Assembly (NCBI RefSeq): GCF_943913405.1
Contig: NZ_CALTYA010000018.1
Coordinates: forward strand, 1-64,000
Direction of reading: 5' to 3'
Source: an uncultured Flavobacterium sp.
GTDB lineage: Bacteria > Bacteroidota > Bacteroidia > Flavobacteriales > Flavobacteriaceae
DNA length: 64,000 nucleotides
The notes beneath the pieces were generated by a model. It was not told where the DNA came from. It saw only the letters and a list, made by a program, of their open reading frames with translations, and searched no databases. Both the position numbers and the translations under genes were made by a program. How positions within the stretch are numbered: position 1 is the stretch's first letter; each line of letters starts with the position of its first letter. Shown here piece by piece: positions 35,129-43,618 of this stretch.

Positions 35129-35135
35129 CAAAGAG

Positions 35136-36491
35136 TTAGTTCAACAACGCAATGACAGCCAGCGGAATAAATAAATTATCCGTTCCCTTTTTGCTAAATG
35201 CTTCTGCTAAAGTTGCAATTATTGAAATAAAAAAACTCTTTAGCAATAATTCTAAAAAAGGAATTTCATGAAAACGGAAAGCTATAAATGCTATTAAAAA
35301 ACTTGCAACAAAAAAAACCGACGACCCCATAATTGTTTTATAATCGTTTCCATTTTTATATTTTAAAAAAGGATATTTTTTACCGATTAACGAGGCTAAA
35401 GGATCACAAATTGCCAGAATCAAAATAGGCAAATAGAAATATATTTTTTCATCATTATGATATTGGAAATTCAAAAAACAGCAATACACGGAAACTGGAA
35501 ACAGCAAACTTCCATACGATTTTCTACCTATGTCATTTATCGACTTTAGAAATTTGAATTTTTGGCTTGCAAATAATAGCAATAAAAATCCTGAACAAAG
35601 AGCCAAGACAATCCAATGATTTTTTATGTAGAAAGGAAATGACAGGCAAATAATTCCGGATGTGAAATGAACAAATTTCCGGCTTATTTCAACTTTGAAT
35701 TTTAAGGAATAGCAGATTATTTCAGAAGTCAAGAAAAGCATCAGAAACAGCAAAATGTAAATTGCAAAAATTAAAATTACAGTATTTGAAAAATCAATTT
35801 TTAGCAAAAAACTAAATGCAAATCCAGCAAAAATCAGGCTGTCGAAGCGATCCAAAAATCCTCCATGGCTTGGAATGAATTGGCTGTAATCTTTTGCATT
35901 ATTTATTCTTTTATAAAAAGAGGCTAAAAAGTCACCAAAGAAAGCTAAAATTGCAATTACAAAACCAAAAACTATAGCTTTATAAATTTCAATTTTTAAA
36001 GAATTGCTTAAAATTATCGCAGTTATTATGACTGAAATTATACCACCAAACAATCCTTCCAAAGTTTTATTCGGGCTAATTTTTGGAAATAATTTCGTTC
36101 TTCCAAAAAGCTGTCCAAAAAGTTGGGAATATCCGTCAAATGAAATTACAATAACAAACAAGAATTGTTGCCAAATCAAAGTTTCCGAAGTAAAAAAAGA
36201 GAAGAAAAACCATCCGAAAAAGAAATAAAGAAGAAGTGCAAAAATTATATTTTTTTTGGATTTTCCAATCTTTATTATTTCATAAAAACCAAATAGCAGA
36301 ATCAATATTCCAAAGTAATTATATCCTTTATTTTGGATTAAAAACAATTGTCCGAAAACCAAAACTAAGTAGACAGAATACTTTTTCCAGTGATTTTTAT
36401 TGGCTGAAACTTCCTTTGACTTTTTATTTATCAAAAAGATTCCGATTCCTCCAATCAGGAAGAAAATCGCTAGAATACTACAAAGTTCCAT
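35136..36491 (-). CDS. Fusion of a CdsA-like cytidylyltransferase and a dolichol/phytol-kinase-like domain
   Basis: This polytopic membrane protein has 451 residues. The N-terminal half carries the CdsA signature at about 191-217 (SFYKRINNAKD, then PSHGGFLDRFDS), the pattern of enzymes making CDP-diacylglycerol or CDP-archaeol from CTP and a phosphatidate. The C-terminal half (about 260-451) has the marks of CTP-dependent polyprenol kinases: SRKFVHFTSG, CDPLASLIGKKYP, KTIMGSSVFF and EAFSKKGTDNLFIPL. Both halves use CTP chemistry on lipids. It overlaps the CDP-alcohol phosphatidyltransferase gene by 14 bases. The fusion and its HMG-CoA reductase neighbour suggest an isoprenoid-containing phospholipid or a salvage route. 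Substrates are unknown. Confidence 0.85.
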   Translation of the reverse strand: MELCSILAIFFLIGGIGIFLINKKSKEVSANKNHWKKYSVYLVLVFGQLFLIQNKGYNYFGILILLFGFYEIIKIGKSKKNIIFALLLYFFFGWFFFSFFTSETLIWQQFLFVIVISFDGYSQLFGQLFGRTKLFPKISPNKTLEGLFGGIISVIITAIILSNSLKIEIYKAIVFGFVIAILAFFGDFLASFYKRINNAKDYSQFIPSHGGFLDRFDSLIFAGFAFSFLLKIDFSNTVILIFAIYILLFLMLFLTSEIICYSLKFKVEISRKFVHFTSGIICLSFPFYIKNHWIVLALCSGFLLLLFASQKFKFLKSINDIGRKSYGSLLFPVSVYCCFLNFQYHNDEKIYFYLPILILAICDPLASLIGKKYPFLKYKNGNDYKTIMGSSVFFVASFLIAFIAFRFHEIPFLELLLKSFFISIIATLAEAFSKKGTDNLFIPLAVIALLN

Positions 36492-37065
36492 TTTGTTTTC
36501 TTTTTATGATAGAGAAAATACTTTTGGCATTTGAAATAATTTTTGGCAATAAAAGCACCAATAAAAAAACTTCAAAATCTGCCAAACAACTGGCAAAAAT
36601 CATGAAATAAAAGTAGAATTCATTATATCCGAAGACAAAAAAGGTGAAGATAAAAATGCCTTGGATATAACCTACAATTTTATTGGAATACAGATGAAAG
36701 CTTGTCGGCCGCTTAAATTTAAGCAGTGAAACCAATTGCGGCACCGCGTAGAAACTAAAAAGCGTGATAAATGCAAATTGATGCTCAATTACAAATGGTT
36801 TTTCAAAAATCCAAAAACCAGAAATAGACAATAAAAATGTGCTGATATCTGCCAGGGAATCTAATCTTGCTCCAAATTCCGTACACAAATTGAAAGCTCT
36901 GGCAATTAATCCATCCAAAATATCGGTAATTAGGTTGATACAAATCAAAGTGATAAAGAGCGTTCTGTTTTCTTCAAATAAACTCCAAACTATAAATGGA
37001 ATCGCTAATAATCTATAAAATGATAAAAGATTAGGTACGTTTAAAATATTTTCTTGCGTTTTCAT
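36478..37065 (-). CDS. CDP-alcohol phosphatidyltransferase
   Basis: Membrane enzyme that swaps the CMP of a CDP-lipid for an alcohol such as glycerol phosphate, serine or inositol. The family motif is complete: Asp51-Gly52, Ala55-Arg56, Gly65, Asp69 and Asp73 in DGLIARAFNLCTEFGARLDS and the following LAD. Length is 195 residues, about six spans. It lies 15 bases after the HMG-CoA reductase gene and overlaps the CdsA fusion by 14 bases, so its CDP-lipid substrate probably comes from that fusion. The acceptor alcohol cannot be told from sequence. Confidence 0.9.
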   Translation of the reverse strand: MKTQENILNVPNLLSFYRLLAIPFIVWSLFEENRTLFITLICINLITDILDGLIARAFNLCTEFGARLDSLADISTFLLSISGFWIFEKPFVIEHQFAFITLFSFYAVPQLVSLLKFKRPTSFHLYSNKIVGYIQGIFIFTFFVFGYNEFYFYFMIFASCLADFEVFLLVLLLPKIISNAKSIFSIIKRKQNGTL

Positions 37066-37080
37066 AAGCTACTTTTTAAG

Positions 37081-38256
37081 TTATTTTCTTCCAAATTTTT
37101 TATGTGCGCTTGAAAAATGTCCTGCAGAAATAGCCGCAGCAATTGATAGTTCACCGGCTAACAAAACAGCTCCGATTATTTCAGCAAACTTTTTCGCTTT
37201 TCCTTCGCCATAACAATGCATCATTTGCAGACATTCTTTTTGAGTTGGTAAAGATGTTCCGCCACCGACAGTTCCTACAATTAAATTCGGCAACGTAATT
37301 GCGGCGTAAAGCGATCCATTTTCAGTAATTTCCATCCTTGTAATTCCGACAGAAGCTTCAGAAACGCAAGCAACATCTTGGCCTGTGGCGATAAAAATTG
37401 CCGCCAAACCATTGGCATAATGACCTTGAGCACCGATTGCACCGCTTTGAATGACGCCGATCGTGGAACTCAGCCAATAATTGAACATTGCCGCTGGAGT
37501 CGTAAGCAATGTTTTTTCTACAATTTCTTTTGGCAAAACTATTTCTGCGGTTACTTTTTTTCCTCTGGTTTGAGAAAACGAAAGCGAAGTCGCTTTTTTA
37601 TCACCTGAAAAATTTCCTTCGATGAACCATAATTTCGGCTGAATTGGCGCATTTTCTATAATATAATTGCAGATGTTCTCCGTACAAAAAGTAACCATGT
37701 TTTGGCCGGAAGCGTCGGCCGTAAAATAATCAAAAGTTAAAGTCAGATGATTTCCTTCCACATTGACTTTCATCTGTTTTAATTGTGCAAATCGACTGAT
37801 TTCACTGGTAATCTTCTCAAAAACAGCCTCTTGAATTAAAACCCAATTTAAGAAGAGACTTAAGTCATTTATATTTTCAAATTTAAAAACCGGACTTCTC
37901 TGAACGCCTTCCTCCAAGCAAATTGAAGTAACTCCGTCAGCTTCATGACAGGCTTTTGCACCGCGGTTGTAAGAAGCAATCAAAGCGCCTTCGGAAGTTG
38001 CCAACGGAACTATAAATTCTCCTTTTGCCGAATTGCCGTTTACTTTTACCGGTCCGATAATGCCTGTTGGAATCATTGACATTCCGATAAAATTCTCGAT
38101 ATTTCCTTTTAAGATTTCTGGAGAATTGAATATTTTTTCTTGGAATAAATAACTGCATTCGCCAGCAATTGCTTCTCTCCTATTTTCAATTCCTTCAACA
38201 GCATTGCTTGAATCTATTGAAAATCTTGCCTGTTTATTTTCTGAGATTGTTTTCAT
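37081..38256 (-). CDS. Hydroxymethylglutaryl-CoA reductase, class I-like
   Basis: Converts HMG-CoA to mevalonate, the committed step of the mevalonate route to isoprenoids. The 391-residue soluble catalytic domain aligns by eye with class I (eukaryote/archaeal type) enzymes: ENFIGMSMIPTGIIGPV, ATSEGALIASYNRG, DASGQNMV, GDKKATSL, AIFIATGQDVACVSEAS, GTVGGGTSLPTQKECLQMM and AGELSIAAAISAGH. The four catalytic residues are present: Glu89, Lys220 or Lys221, Asp294 and His380. It does not show the class II wording known from Pseudomonas mevalonii. It is second in an operon behind a 43-residue ORF (6-base gap). Confidence 0.93.
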   Translation of the reverse strand: MKTISENKQARFSIDSSNAVEGIENRREAIAGECSYLFQEKIFNSPEILKGNIENFIGMSMIPTGIIGPVKVNGNSAKGEFIVPLATSEGALIASYNRGAKACHEADGVTSICLEEGVQRSPVFKFENINDLSLFLNWVLIQEAVFEKITSEISRFAQLKQMKVNVEGNHLTLTFDYFTADASGQNMVTFCTENICNYIIENAPIQPKLWFIEGNFSGDKKATSLSFSQTRGKKVTAEIVLPKEIVEKTLLTTPAAMFNYWLSSTIGVIQSGAIGAQGHYANGLAAIFIATGQDVACVSEASVGITRMEITENGSLYAAITLPNLIVGTVGGGTSLPTQKECLQMMHCYGEGKAKKFAEIIGAVLLAGELSIAAAISAGHFSSAHKKFGRK

Positions 38257-38262
38257 GACACC

Positions 38263-38394
38263 TTACTTTTTATAATATCTAATTAGATTTATGGCCACTT
38301 CTTTTATAATTTTCCACCTTGCCGTTTCTGGCTTGTCTCTTTCGACCGCTTTTTTATAGAGATAGAAATACATTTTTGCAATTATCATTTTCAT
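38263..38394 (-). CDS. Small basic ORF (43 residues) leading the HMG-CoA reductase operon
   Basis: The ORF starts at the ATG at 38394 (MKMIIAKMYFYLYKKAVE) and stops at 38263, six bases before the HMG-CoA reductase start. It is rich in Lys, Arg, Tyr and Ile. The C-terminal half (residues 19-43) could form an amphipathic helix ending RYYKK. A TAAGTTTG -7 element lies 25 bases upstream of its ATG, and its position and codon use fit a translated gene. It may be a small partner protein or a leader peptide. No family recognised. Confidence 0.55.
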   Translation of the reverse strand: MKMIIAKMYFYLYKKAVERDKPETARWKIIKEVAINLIRYYKK

Positions 38395-38418
38395 TGCGAT
38401 TGATTTATAATTACAAGT

Positions 38419-38426
38419 CAAACTTA
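38419..38426 (-). promoter_or_regulatory. Candidate -7 element of the HMG-CoA reductase operon
   Basis: The minus strand reads TAAGTTTG, fitting TAnnTTTG, 25 bases ahead of the small ORF. No TTG lies at the expected -33 distance. Confidence 0.4.
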
Positions 38427-38447
38427 TTGTGATTAACACATATTGAA

Positions 38448-38481
38448 TTGCTCTAAATAATAATTTAAAATCCTACATTTG
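38448..38481 (+). promoter_or_regulatory. Promoter of the divergent regulator gene
   Basis: TTG at 38448-38450, a 23-base spacer and TACATTTG at 38474-38481 match the Bacteroidota consensus. It predicts transcription from about 38487, downstream of the GTG at 38481, so translation should start at the ATG at 38499. Confidence 0.6.
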
Positions 38482-38498
38482 TGATAATCGCAAAAATC

Positions 38499-39455
38499 AT
38501 GGACAACCAAACGATTTTACTGGGAAATATCAGGAAGCACTTACCTAAGAATTCTTCCTTAATAGAAGAAATTGCTTCTGTTTTACAGATAAGTTATGAC
38601 GCTTCGCATCGGAGAGTTTCCTCAAAAAGCAAATTTTCAATCGAAGAAACGGTGAAACTTTGCCAGCATTTTTCTATTTCTATGGATAAAATGTTTGGCG
38701 GAAAAGAAAATCAAGTCATTGCAGAAAAGACGAAAGAAATTCATTCTTTGGAAGATTTGGCTACTTATTTCAGGCAATCTGCTTCAAATCTGAAACCTTA
38801 TGAAGCAAATTCAAAAATGTATTATTCTGCTAAGGATATTCCGCTTTTTTATACGATTGGAGGAACTTTGCTTTCTAAATTCAAATTATATGTCTGGCTC
38901 AATCTTTTGATTGGAAGTGAAAACCAGGAAAGTTTTGAGAAATTTACTTTAGACCAATCACTTTTAGAATATAGTTCGCAATTGCAAAACGTTTATGACA
39001 ATTCTGAAGTACATGAAATTTGGAACGATACTACGATAAACAGTACTTTGCAACAAATTTTATATTTCTTTGAATCGGGATTATTGTCGCACCAAAATGC
39101 TATTTTGCTTTATGAAGATTTGAAAAAATTATTAATTAAAGCGGAGGAAAAATCGAGTAAAAATTCTTCGAATTATCATTTATATTATAATGAGCTTTTG
39201 ATTTTAAACAATAATGTCTTGATGTCTAATTCAGAAAGAAAATCCCTTTTCATACCTTATACGATGCTCGGATATTTTATTACGGAAGATATTTCTACCT
39301 GCAACAATGCTTCTGAATATTTTATCCATCAAATCAAGAATTCTAAGTCATTAAACCTTTCTGGAACTAGAGATAGAAAATTATTTTTCAATAAAGCGCA
39401 TCAAAAAATAGATTTTTATATTCAGAAAATCAACAAGTTAGACTATGAATTATAA
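38499..39455 (+). CDS. HTH-type putative transcriptional regulator
   Basis: The 318-residue protein has an N-terminal helix-turn-helix of the Cro/C1 type at about residues 8-64 (IEEIASVLQISYDASHRRVS, SIEETVKLCQHFSISMDKMF). A long, mostly helical C-terminal part without a recognised family follows. It lies divergent from the HMG-CoA reductase operon, with both promoters inside 60 bases, so it is a candidate regulator of that operon. The start at 38499 is preferred over the in-frame GTG at 38481, which is the last base region of the -7 element. Confidence 0.65.
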   Translation: MDNQTILLGNIRKHLPKNSSLIEEIASVLQISYDASHRRVSSKSKFSIEETVKLCQHFSISMDKMFGGKENQVIAEKTKEIHSLEDLATYFRQSASNLKPYEANSKMYYSAKDIPLFYTIGGTLLSKFKLYVWLNLLIGSENQESFEKFTLDQSLLEYSSQLQNVYDNSEVHEIWNDTTINSTLQQILYFFESGLLSHQNAILLYEDLKKLLIKAEEKSSKNSSNYHLYYNELLILNNNVLMSNSERKSLFIPYTMLGYFITEDISTCNNASEYFIHQIKNSKSLNLSGTRDRKLFFNKAHQKIDFYIQKINKLDYEL

Positions 39456-39556
39456 ATAATTTGAAACAAAATGCAGATTTTATTTAAACTTTTGTAACTT
39501 TTTTTCCGTTCATTACGTATAACAACCTGAATACTTAAAATTTAAGGAAAACCTAG

Positions 39557-40420
39557 ATGAGACAACTAAAAATTACCAAGCAGGTAACGAATCGTGAAAC
39601 TGCTTCTTTAGACAAATACCTACAAGAAATTGGAAAAGTTGACTTAATTACCGCTGATGAAGAGGTAGAATTAGCACAAAAGATTAAGGCTGGAGACCAG
39701 AGAGCGTTGGAGAAATTGACAAAAGCCAATCTTCGTTTCGTGGTTTCCGTTGCAAAACAATATCAAAATCAAGGACTTACACTTCCCGATTTAATTAACG
39801 AAGGAAATTTAGGCCTTATAAAAGCCGCACAACGTTTTGATGAAACGCGTGGTTTTAAATTTATCTCTTATGCCGTTTGGTGGATTCGTCAATCAATCTT
39901 GCAAGCTTTGGCAGAACAATCTCGTATCGTTCGTTTGCCATTGAACAAAATTGGTTCGATCAATAAAATCAACAAAATGTATGCTTTGCTTGAGCAATCA
40001 AACGAGCGTCCGCCTTCAGCTGAAGAAATTGCGAAAGAACTTGACATGACTGTGAATGACGTAAAAGAATCTATGAAAAATTCTGGCCGTCACCTTTCAA
40101 TGGATGCGCCTCTTGTGGAAGGAGAAGATTCAAACCTATATGACGTTTTGCGTTCAGGCGAATCGCCAAACCCAGACAGAGAGCTGATTCACGAATCTTT
40201 GCGTACTGAAATCGAGCGTTCTTTGGAAACATTGACGCCAAGAGAAGCTGACGTAGTTCGCTTGTATTTCGGCTTGGGAGACCAACATCCAATGACTTTG
40301 GAAGAAATCGGCGAAACTTTTGATTTGACTCGTGAACGTGTGCGTCAGATTAAGGAAAAAGCGATCCGCAGATTGAAACATACTTCAAGAAGCAAGATTT
40401 TAAAAACATATTTAGGATAA
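39557..40420 (+). CDS. rpoD: Primary RNA polymerase sigma factor RpoD
   Basis: Housekeeping sigma-70 of 287 residues, the short form without region 1.1 found across Bacteroidota. Region 1.2 and region 2 are visible (ALEKLTKANLRFVVSVAKQYQNQGL, DLINEGNLGLIKAAQRFDETRGFKFISYAVWWIRQSI), followed by region 3 and region 4 (LGDQHPMTLEEIGETFDLTRERVRQIKEKAIRRLKH). It recognises the TTG/TAnnTTTG promoters noted here. It stands alone and ends at a strong terminator. Confidence 0.97.
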   Translation: MRQLKITKQVTNRETASLDKYLQEIGKVDLITADEEVELAQKIKAGDQRALEKLTKANLRFVVSVAKQYQNQGLTLPDLINEGNLGLIKAAQRFDETRGFKFISYAVWWIRQSILQALAEQSRIVRLPLNKIGSINKINKMYALLEQSNERPPSAEEIAKELDMTVNDVKESMKNSGRHLSMDAPLVEGEDSNLYDVLRSGESPNPDRELIHESLRTEIERSLETLTPREADVVRLYFGLGDQHPMTLEEIGETFDLTRERVRQIKEKAIRRLKHTSRSKILKTYLG

Positions 40421-40551
40421 TCATTTGTAATGTTTTCTGAAATCCATTTTGTTTCTAAAAATTTATTTGTATTTTGGTCTCCGAAACTAAACACATACAC
40501 AATATTTAACGCAACAACAGTGTAAACTGTTCGTTTTTTGATTGATGATTG

Positions 40552-40586
40552 AAACTCCGGCTGATTACCGGAGTTTTGTTTTTTTG
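40552..40586 (+). terminator. Terminator downstream of rpoD
   Basis: AAACTCCGG and CCGGAGTTT form a 9-bp stem around a 7-base loop, followed by a T run. It lies about 130 bases after the rpoD stop and just before the stop of the convergent gene. Confidence 0.85.
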
Positions 40587-40605
40587 TATCAATCTTATTC
40601 TCTGA

Positions 40606-42123
40606 CTAATAATTTATTTTTTCTAAACGAAGTTCTTTTGATTTGCCACTACTTTCAAAAATCATAAGATATCCTTTTTTCGCATTATAAATATTTTTTG
40701 TATTGTCAGACTCTTTAAGTTCTAGCGTCTGTCTTTTGAATTTGCCATCTGAATAAGAAATTATTCCAAATAATGTCCTTTTATCTCCGTTAACAGAATT
40801 CTTCTCATTATCATTAACAAAGAAAAGGTATTCATCGTCACCAAGGCTTTGATAATCTATAAAATCAAATAGTCCAGATTTTTTTATCTGACTTGAATGT
40901 CCAATTGTCTTTGGGAATTTATTTCTAAATTTTTGAACTTCAAACAATTGCTCGATCTCAAATTTATCATTAAATTCTAGAAAGTACATATTATTTGTAG
41001 TAATTGGAGACTGAGTAAAGGCCTCTGCAGCAACTATTAATTTTCCAGTGCTGGTAAACAACATTTCATGAATAAATAAGTTACCTTCTTTTTTCACATA
41101 CCCTTTTTTATTGATATCTAATTTAGGAAGAAGCGATTCCCAATTAAAATAAGTACTCTTGATTAATTCTCCAGTAGCTTTATTGAAAACAAAATTAAAA
41201 AGCCCGGTATTATCATCATCATCAATAAAACCTGTTTTATCAGACTTAGAATAATTTCCAACTAAATAAATTTTATCGGCTGTTATATTGCAGTCTACAA
41301 CCCTATAGCTGAATTTATCTAAATCTGGAAACGCAAATTCTTTACGCAAAGTTCCGCTCTTTGAATCTAAAAATAAAGCAGAAACTTCATTGACATTATC
41401 CTGCATAGTTTTGTTCTTAAAAGCGTGGTTAAACATAACTATTACATCTTTATCAGATTTTAAATAATGAAGATCTTTTATCCTTTTATCAGAGATATCA
41501 CCATACTCAAATCGCCAAACTTCCTTCATATTCTCGTCAAAATGCGCCAAATAGCTTTTAGTAAGATTCTCGCTTTTATCTAACATTGTCGAATTTACCA
41601 CCAAACCTACTTCATCAAAAAAGAACATATCTTCTGAATGATTATCTGAAATATTTGAAAGCTTTCGATCTATGACAGGATCTAAAATCATTTTGCCTTT
41701 ATTATAAATAAATGGCTTGCTGAGCTTATTATCCTTTATTGATAAAAGCCTATAACGCTTAAAAAATTCTTCTCCTTCAAAAAAATCAGCCAATCTAAGA
41801 AGCAAATTATCTTTATAAACAGAAACACTAACCGAAATTCTTTCTGATTTCATCAACCAAGATTCAAATTTCATTTCATTTATAAAGCCATTTGTTACTT
41901 TCGTCAAATTCTCATCAAGCACAACATATTCAAGCTGGTAGGTTTCTTTTGCTACTTTATCACTTTCATATAAAATCAAATATCCTTTTATATTGTTATT
42001 TTCATCTTTAATTTCATCAGACCAATAAATTTTTCCTTTGGAGAATTTTTCTAAATCTACGATTTGCCCATGCATAATTGAACACAGAAAAAAAGAGACG
42101 AGCAATAAATAAGTATTTTTCAT
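40606..42123 (-). CDS. Secreted protein of unknown function, partner of the M48 peptidase
   Basis: The 505-residue protein has an N-terminal signal peptide (MKNTYLLLVSFFLCSIMHGQ) and otherwise beta-strand repeats such as KIYLVGNYSKSDK, GKLIVAAEAF and DEYLFFVNDNE, suggestive of a beta-propeller-like fold. The frame is open 21 bases further, but the ATG at 42123 gives the clean signal peptide and follows the M48 stop by 1 base. It is probably co-transcribed with that gene. Function not recognised. Confidence 0.7.
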   Translation of the reverse strand: MKNTYLLLVSFFLCSIMHGQIVDLEKFSKGKIYWSDEIKDENNNIKGYLILYESDKVAKETYQLEYVVLDENLTKVTNGFINEMKFESWLMKSERISVSVSVYKDNLLLRLADFFEGEEFFKRYRLLSIKDNKLSKPFIYNKGKMILDPVIDRKLSNISDNHSEDMFFFDEVGLVVNSTMLDKSENLTKSYLAHFDENMKEVWRFEYGDISDKRIKDLHYLKSDKDVIVMFNHAFKNKTMQDNVNEVSALFLDSKSGTLRKEFAFPDLDKFSYRVVDCNITADKIYLVGNYSKSDKTGFIDDDDNTGLFNFVFNKATGELIKSTYFNWESLLPKLDINKKGYVKKEGNLFIHEMLFTSTGKLIVAAEAFTQSPITTNNMYFLEFNDKFEIEQLFEVQKFRNKFPKTIGHSSQIKKSGLFDFIDYQSLGDDEYLFFVNDNEKNSVNGDKRTLFGIISYSDGKFKRQTLELKESDNTKNIYNAKKGYLMIFESSGKSKELRLEKINY

Positions 42124-42124
42124 A

Positions 42125-43420
42125 TTAATTTTTAAAATTTGCAATTATAGTTTCGAAGTCAGTAATTTTTATATTGTTGAAATAGCTTATGAACCGATTA
42201 AGGCTCGCGGAATTATACAAATTATCATGCTTGGGAACATAACGGCTAATAGTATAATTTAAACGAGATTCATATATTTTAACCAAATTCAGGTAAATTA
42301 TATTTTTTAGAAATAAATCATCGTTCTTTTTTTTATAAATTTTCAATGCTTCATAGAGAGAAAGTCCATAATTTTGAGAAGAATAAAGATTGTAAAGATT
42401 TTGATAAAGGCAATTTTGCTTGATATCATTGAAATTCCTAGAATTGGTTACAATTTCATTATTGCTTTTAACCGATTGCTTTTCAATAATTTTAATTCGA
42501 GTTTCGCAATCAGGATGCGACTTTAAAGAGTCAACGTTTATTCTTATATTCTTATCATACTTTGAGAATAAGCTTTTTTCTTCCTCAAAATATTTCTGTT
42601 TTACAATAAATCCTTTTTTTTCAAAAATAAACTTATAATCAGCTACAACAAGTGAATCAGTTTCAATATCAGAATTATCTAACTTTGCCAATATATGGAT
42701 AGGTGCTTTCGGATTTCTTAAAGTTTTTTTATAAAATGCAAATCCTATTGAATCAGCTTCTATTTCTTTTTTTCTCCTTTTTCCATAATTTTGATAGCGA
42801 ATATTTCTTATCAAATCGTTCGCCTTAGTTGCTTTGCCAAATTTTTGACGTTTAATCTCTTTTGTCTTGGCAATAATCTCTTCAGATGTTGAAAGCTGCA
42901 CAAGAGTATTAATTTCTTTCTTCACATGATTTAAAAACTGATGTCCAATTTCATGTGAAATAACAAAAACAAGTTCATCTTCATTTTCTACCGCTAAGAA
43001 CAAACCATAATTTACTACAATCGTTCCATCACCAGTATTATAAGCATTAATTTCAGAATCTTTTGACAATAAAATTTTATAATCCTGCCCTTTAATATTA
43101 TTTTTCAATAAGATTTCATCCATTAATCCTTTCAAATAATAAAGAAAATTATCATTACAGATAAACTCATTATCATTTATTTTTTCTAAAAAATCCTCTT
43201 GAATTACATCATAAAGTTCTTTCGCAATATTTCTCTCTTTAGAATTTTTACCTGAAATATCCTGATTTATATGCTTAAATTTTTCTTTATATTCTTTAAT
43301 GAGAACAACTTTGCAAGTAGAAGATAAAGTATCAATATTAATAAAATCCTGTTGAGCAAAACTTTTGCAACAACATACCAAAAAGATTATTGCAGCTAAA
43401 AAACGAAACCTATTAACCAT
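42125..43420 (-). CDS. Secreted M48-family zinc metallopeptidase
   Basis: The 431-residue protein starts with a signal peptide (MVNRFRFLAAIIFLVCCCKSFAQ). The zinc-binding HEIGH motif is at about residues 156-160 (VFVISHEIGHQFLNH), and the downstream glutamate ligand is in KKEIEADSIGFAF. This is the Peptidase M48 arrangement of periplasmic proteases such as BepA. The C-terminal half is helical without recognised repeats. The ATG at 43420 lies 17 bases after a strong TATATTTG promoter, which excludes the longer open frame to 43465. It leads a two-gene unit. Confidence 0.85.
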   Translation of the reverse strand: MVNRFRFLAAIIFLVCCCKSFAQQDFINIDTLSSTCKVVLIKEYKEKFKHINQDISGKNSKERNIAKELYDVIQEDFLEKINDNEFICNDNFLYYLKGLMDEILLKNNIKGQDYKILLSKDSEINAYNTGDGTIVVNYGLFLAVENEDELVFVISHEIGHQFLNHVKKEINTLVQLSTSEEIIAKTKEIKRQKFGKATKANDLIRNIRYQNYGKRRKKEIEADSIGFAFYKKTLRNPKAPIHILAKLDNSDIETDSLVVADYKFIFEKKGFIVKQKYFEEEKSLFSKYDKNIRINVDSLKSHPDCETRIKIIEKQSVKSNNEIVTNSRNFNDIKQNCLYQNLYNLYSSQNYGLSLYEALKIYKKKNDDLFLKNIIYLNLVKIYESRLNYTISRYVPKHDNLYNSASLNRFISYFNNIKITDFETIIANFKN

Positions 43421-43437
43421 ACTATGAATATTGATTT

Positions 43438-43465
43438 CAAATATACAATTAATATAAAATGGCAA
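43438..43465 (-). promoter_or_regulatory. Promoter of the M48 peptidase unit
   Basis: On the minus strand, TTG (43465-43463), a 17-base spacer and TATATTTG (43445-43438) match the Bacteroidota consensus. Transcription would start just before the ATG at 43420. Confidence 0.6.
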
Positions 43466-43565
43466 GATTATTTCTATATAAAATTTGTTAAAAATAAAAC
43501 ATTCTTACTTGATTTGTTTTATTACATAGAAATTTTTGTTAGTAGAAAATAAATTTTGAAAATAC

Positions 43566-43573
43566 TATCTTTG
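43566..43573 (+). promoter_or_regulatory. Candidate -7 element of rpe
   Basis: TATCTTTG fits TAnnTTTG, 45 bases before the rpe ATG at 43619. The nearest TTG is 27 bases upstream, longer than the usual spacer. Confidence 0.5.
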
Positions 43574-43618
43574 CCGAAAACAACTAAAATTTTAAACTTC
43601 ATACAACATAACTACAAA

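Noticed and set aside
37378..38158. Arg-rich shadow frames in the HMG-CoA reductase gene
   Set aside because: They overlap the clear reductase frame and have biased composition typical of shadow ORFs.
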